From Clostridiales bacterium DTU092 (lineage in GTDB: Bacteria > Bacillota > Clostridia > Caldicoprobacterales > Caldicoprobacteraceae), in contig LFTM01000202.1 of NCBI GenBank assembly GCA_001513505.1, positions 1 to 8,991 of the forward strand: a stretch of DNA of 8,991 nt. The letters run 5' to 3'. The position numbers and the translations under genes were made by a program. Shown piece by piece: positions 5,672 to 8,991 of this stretch (position 1 is its first letter; each line of letters opens with the position of its first letter). The notes below the pieces were generated by a model that saw only the letters and a program-made list of their open reading frames with translations, did not search any database and was not told where the DNA came from.

Positions 5672-8131
5672 ATGTCAAAAGTATTCCCAAAAGAAGAATT
5701 AAATTCTTATGGAAACTTTCGTACATATGACGGTTCTATGCGAGAGGTAGCTTTTTTACTTGGAGGGATTGGAACCGGCAACGTTTCCATAGGCGCGAGA
5801 GGCGAATTGAGGGACTGGGAAATTTTCAATACACCCGACAAAGGTAATTTTCTGCCCTACTCTTTTTTCGCTATTTGGGTTAAGGAAGAAGGAAAGGATC
5901 CTGTAACAAAGGTGTTGGAGGGCCGTATTAGTCCGCCTTACTCCGACTCCCATGGACTTAGTCCCGCTCAGGTTTCGGGAATGCCCAGGTTTGAAAAGTC
6001 CCGGCTTCGGGGGGAGTATCCCTTCGTTTGGGTAAAACTTCAGGATGAGAGTATGCCCGTTGAGGTTTGTTTGGAAGCTTTTACACCTTTTATTCCTTTA
6101 AATCCGGAAGATTCAGGGATTCCCTGCGCTGTGCTGAAATACAAGGTAAAGAATCTGACCGATAAACCTGTTGACGTATCCATCGCCGGCTCTATGATGA
6201 ATCCTTCTGGTTTCAGCGGTTTTGGGAAATTTGGTAATCCAAACTGGGATTTTATGAAGGGAAACACAAATGAATACAGACAGGAGAAAGGGTTCTCCGG
6301 TATTTATTTCTATGGAACACAACTTGACAAGAATCACCTCCGGTACGGAAATCTGTCACTTTCGACTACTGCTCCCAACGTAACGGTGAAGCCAAACTGG
6401 TATGCAGGCGACTGGTTAGATGGTTTTCAGGATATGTGGGACGACTTTTCCGATGACGGCAGATTTGAGTTTGAAAGCGACACCGGCTTTCCTCCATCCA
6501 AGAATCCCTGCAGATTTGGCAGCTTAGGTGCTTATGATACTATTGATGCTCAAGGGGAAAAGGAATTCTTGTTCTTGCTCACCTGGTATTTCCCCAATCG
6601 TCTCAACAGCTGGGAGCAGGAATGCTGCGGACCTACCTGTGATTGCCAAATTACGAGAAACCACTATGCTGTGATATTTGAAGATGCCTGGCATGTAGCC
6701 AAATATACTATGGACAACTATGACAGGCTTTATAAAGCCACCGCTGATTTTCATAATGCGTTGTTTAACAGCACACTTCCTGACTATGTAATCGATGCGG
6801 TTTCCAGCAATATAACCGTTTTGCGCAGTACGACCTGTTTTTGGTTGGAAAATGGCAAGTTCTTTGGCTGGGAAGGCTGTTTCGAGGGTGCCGGCTGCTG
6901 TGAGGGTAACTGTACCCATGTATGGAATTATGCCCAGACCATGGCGTTTTTGTTCCCGTCACTGGAGAGGGATTTCAGGCTTACCGAGTTCAATGTGGAA
7001 ACGGATCCCGATGGAAGAATGGCATTCAGAACAATGAGGCTTTTTGGCGGTGAGCATGATCATTACCCGGCTGCCGATGGACAGATGGGATGTATTATCC
7101 GTCTGTACCGGGATTGGAAGCTAAGCGGTGATACCGAATTTTTGAAACAGGTATGGGATAATGCAAAGAAGGCTCTGGAATTTGCATTTACCTATTGGGA
7201 TTCGGACGGAGATTTTGTACTGGACAGCCAGCAGCACAATACCTATGATATTGAGTTCTATGGACCTAACAGTCTGGTGAACTCCATGTTTTTCGGAGCA
7301 TTGAAAGCCGGTGCTGAGATGGCGGAAGCCCTTGGAGATACCGAAAGTGCTGAAAAATACAGAAAGGCTTTGGAGCTTGGGTCAGCCAGAATGGATGAAA
7401 TGCTGTGGAATGGTGAGTACTATATTCAGGCTTTGGACAATGTTAATCAGTACAAGTACCAATATGGAAAAGGATGTCTGTCGGATCAGATTCTGGGTCA
7501 GATGCTTTCCCATGTGGCCGGACTGGGCTATGTATTGCCTGAGGACCATGTTAAGAAGGCAGTACATTCGATTTTCAAATACAACTTCTTCGAAGACTTC
7601 CACAATCACTGCAACACCCAGCGCACCTATGCATTAAACGACGAAAAAGGTCTGGTGCTTTGTTCCTGGCCCTATGGCGGAAGACCCAAATTCCCCTTCG
7701 TCTATTCAGATGAAGTATGGCCGGGTATCGAATACCAGGTTGCTGCTCATCTTATCTATGAAGGTTTTGTGGACGAAGGTTTAACAATAGTGAAAGCGGT
7801 CAGAGACAGGCACGATGGAATCAGAAGAAATCCCTGGAATGAAGTGGAATGCGGCAATCATTATGCAAGATCAATGGCCAGCTGGGCTCTTATTCCAGCC
7901 CTGAGCGGATTTAAGTTTGATCTTGTAAAAGGCGAGATTTCTTTTGACCCCGTAATCAATAAGGATGACTTTTCCTGTTTCTTCAGTTGTGGAAAGGCAT
8001 GGGGCATATACTCACAAAAACGTGACAAGGCTACCGGCAAGCTTGAAACAGATGTAAAAGTCCTGTATGGAAGCCTGGATGGGATAAAAGTGAAATCGAG
8101 AAGCAGTGATTCAGGTGAAGAATGTGTTTAA
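5672..8131 (+). CDS. GH116 family beta-glycosidase (GBA2-like), cytoplasmic
   Basis: The 819-residue protein matches the two-domain GH116 layout: an N-terminal beta-sandwich (about 1-330, including GGIGTGNVSIGARGELRDW at 31-49) and a C-terminal (alpha/alpha)6 barrel. Family members are retaining beta-glucosidases, xylosidases or related enzymes, and human GBA2 cleaves glucosylceramide. The likely acid/base is D526 in HNTYDIEFYGPN. The nucleophile Glu is expected in the segment WEGCFEGAGCCEGNCTHVWNY (400-420); E405 fits my alignment to GBA2 best, but E401 and E411 cannot be excluded. E724 and R733 match the spacing of the glucose-binding Glu and Arg of a characterised bacterial enzyme, as I recall it. 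There is no signal peptide, so the substrate must be imported or internal. AAGGGGGG (5658-5665) supports the start. The downstream sensor gene overlaps its 3' end. Confidence 0.9.
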   Translation: MSKVFPKEELNSYGNFRTYDGSMREVAFLLGGIGTGNVSIGARGELRDWEIFNTPDKGNFLPYSFFAIWVKEEGKDPVTKVLEGRISPPYSDSHGLSPAQVSGMPRFEKSRLRGEYPFVWVKLQDESMPVEVCLEAFTPFIPLNPEDSGIPCAVLKYKVKNLTDKPVDVSIAGSMMNPSGFSGFGKFGNPNWDFMKGNTNEYRQEKGFSGIYFYGTQLDKNHLRYGNLSLSTTAPNVTVKPNWYAGDWLDGFQDMWDDFSDDGRFEFESDTGFPPSKNPCRFGSLGAYDTIDAQGEKEFLFLLTWYFPNRLNSWEQECCGPTCDCQITRNHYAVIFEDAWHVAKYTMDNYDRLYKATADFHNALFNSTLPDYVIDAVSSNITVLRSTTCFWLENGKFFGWEGCFEGAGCCEGNCTHVWNYAQTMAFLFPSLERDFRLTEFNVETDPDGRMAFRTMRLFGGEHDHYPAADGQMGCIIRLYRDWKLSGDTEFLKQVWDNAKKALEFAFTYWDSDGDFVLDSQQHNTYDIEFYGPNSLVNSMFFGALKAGAEMAEALGDTESAEKYRKALELGSARMDEMLWNGEYYIQALDNVNQYKYQYGKGCLSDQILGQMLSHVAGLGYVLPEDHVKKAVHSIFKYNFFEDFHNHCNTQRTYALNDEKGLVLCSWPYGGRPKFPFVYSDEVWPGIEYQVAAHLIYEGFVDEGLTIVKAVRDRHDGIRRNPWNEVECGNHYARSMASWALIPALSGFKFDLVKGEISFDPVINKDDFSCFFSCGKAWGIYSQKRDKATGKLETDVKVLYGSLDGIKVKSRSSDSGEECV

Positions 8132-8991
8132 AGCGGGGAAATCTATCTTTGCCAATATTTTGGTAGCATTTTTAATTGTGGTAATACCGGTATATGCTGC
8201 AGGATTTGTAGTATACAACTGGGCTATTACCCAGCTTAGGAATGAGCTTATATCCTCGCAAAACACTCAAACCGTTTATTACCTGGACAGATTTCGTTCG
8301 GAAATCGAGAACGTAATAAAGCAACAATCGACTCTGTTAACGGATAAGGACATTGTAAGGCTGTCAGCTTTTAGTGATGCCGATACCGGTATAGAGGGCG
8401 TCTTTGCAGTCAACCGGGTGCAAACCCGGTTGACTGCAATACTAGATAGCTGCGATATGTTAAGCAACGTATCCGTGCATTTGATAAATATCGGCAGAAG
8501 CATTCATGCCCTTGGAAGTATTTCCAGCATATCTATGGAGCATTATGATGAGATAATCAGAATAGCCCATGAGGGAGGCGGGCAGCTTCTGTTCAACGGA
8601 CAAATACCCATATCCATTGTAACATCTCCTCAGCAATATACAGAGAACACATCATACCCTTCCTATATAATTGAAGCAGAGTATTCACCGTCAAGGATAA
8701 AAAATGCTATTAATATGCTGAAAGGTGAATCCAACGGAGGGGTGGCTCTTATAAACAGGAAAACGTCAGAGCCCATCGTTGGTGCCGGAGACGGGGAAGC
8801 TGTTGCGTATTTTATATCACATCCGGTATTTAGCAGTAATGAAAGCATGTATAAATCAGCCGGTGCCGTTACAGAAACGGTGAAATACCGTGACAGCGAA
8901 TATATAGTAACGGTTTATCATGATGAGCATACCGGCATGAGTCTTGTTAACTATACATCGGCACAGGAGATTTACAGACCGCTAAGCAGAT
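8124..8991 (+). CDS. Membrane sensor, probably YesM-type histidine kinase (N-terminal part, cut by window edge)
   Basis: An open frame runs from the end of the GH116 gene to the right edge without a stop. The first residues, MFKAGKSIFANILVAFLIVVIPVYAAG, give a short basic cytoplasmic tail and one membrane helix (about 9-31). The remaining 255 or so residues look like the extracytoplasmic sensor region of YesM-type histidine kinases, including YLDRFRSEIENVIKQQ and, near the edge, the EIYRPLSR segment that usually precedes the second helix. The HAMP and kinase domains would lie outside the window. AraC-type regulators with the same sensor layout are an alternative. No ATG is available: GTG at 8124 has AGGTG (8113-8117) six bases upstream, while GTG at 8106 and 8115 are other options. 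The overlap with the GH116 gene suggests translational coupling. A perfect inverted repeat lies within the gene at 8404-8439. Confidence 0.75.
   Translation, partial: MFKAGKSIFANILVAFLIVVIPVYAAGFVVYNWAITQLRNELISSQNTQTVYYLDRFRSEIENVIKQQSTLLTDKDIVRLSAFSDADTGIEGVFAVNRVQTRLTAILDSCDMLSNVSVHLINIGRSIHALGSISSISMEHYDEIIRIAHEGGGQLLFNGQIPISIVTSPQQYTENTSYPSYIIEAEYSPSRIKNAINMLKGESNGGVALINRKTSEPIVGAGDGEAVAYFISHPVFSSNESMYKSAGAVTETVKYRDSEYIVTVYHDEHTGMSLVNYTSAQEIYRPLSR
8404..8439. repeat. Perfect 36-base inverted repeat with GCAA loop inside the sensor gene
   Basis: The left arm TTGCAGTCAACCGGGT (8404-8419) and right arm ACCCGGTTGACTGCAA (8424-8439) are perfect reverse complements of 16 bases, separated by GCAA (8420-8423). 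As RNA this would be a very stable hairpin with a GNRA-type tetraloop. It lies within codons 94-106 of the sensor gene (FAVNRVQTRLTAI) and keeps the frame open. No T-run follows, so it does not look like an intrinsic terminator. Symmetry ends sharply on both sides (T-T at 8403/8440). Confidence 0.95.

Noticed and set aside
6524..6919. 131-codon open frame on the - strand
   Set aside because: It is antisense to the well-supported GH116 gene, has no visible ribosome binding site, and its translation resembles no protein I know.
8404..8439. Reading the perfect hairpin as a rho-independent terminator
   Set aside because: It is followed by TACTAGATAGC rather than a T-run, and the open frame continues for more than 550 bases beyond it.
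1..8991. CRISPR arrays, tRNA or rRNA genes, insertion sequences
   Set aside because: No regularly spaced direct repeats with unique spacers, no tRNA cloverleaf and no transposase with terminal repeats were seen. The only tandem repeats are the WG coding units.

Overview
The window looks like chromosomal DNA of a low-GC Gram-positive anaerobe, most likely a member of the Clostridia. The reasons are AT-rich spacers, strong AAAGGAGG-type ribosome binding sites, U-tract terminators, and a gene set (GH18 and GH116 glycosidases, WG-repeat protein, YesM-type sensor kinase) that is common there. I cannot name the species from sequence alone. All recognisable genes lie on the + strand.

Layout. (1) Bases 1-187: a short open stretch that may be the end of an upstream gene, then an AT-rich leader with a plausible promoter. 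(2) 188-2490: a tight three-gene operon of a DJ-1/PfpI-family protein, protein-L-isoaspartate O-methyltransferase (pcm) and a GH18 chitinase-like hydrolase without a signal peptide. It ends in a terminator-like hairpin at about 2594-2647. (3) 2693-3794: a SprT-like zinc metalloprotease followed 25 bases later by a small multi-pass membrane protein of unknown function. (4) 3902-5350: a protein with three N-terminal membrane helices and nine WG-type repeats, closed by a strong intrinsic terminator at 5382-5412. (5) 5351-5671: a 321-base spacer with the terminator, a weak promoter candidate and small inverted repeats. (6) 5672-8131: a large GH116 (GBA2-like) beta-glycosidase. (7) From about 8124 to the right edge: the 5' part of an overlapping gene for a membrane sensor that resembles YesM-type histidine kinases. 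Its output domain lies outside the window.

How the genes may work together. The first operon puts two protein-damage enzymes (DJ-1 family and isoaspartate methyltransferase) in one transcript with a cytoplasmic GH18 enzyme, and a SprT-like protease follows just downstream, so 188-3238 reads as a macromolecule-maintenance neighbourhood (inference). The GH116 enzyme and the sensor overlap by a few bases and are probably translationally coupled, which suggests a glycoside-use locus with its own regulator.

The most unusual signal is a perfect 36-base inverted repeat (16-base arms, GCAA loop) at 8404-8439. It lies inside the coding region of the sensor gene, keeps the reading frame open and has no U-tract.
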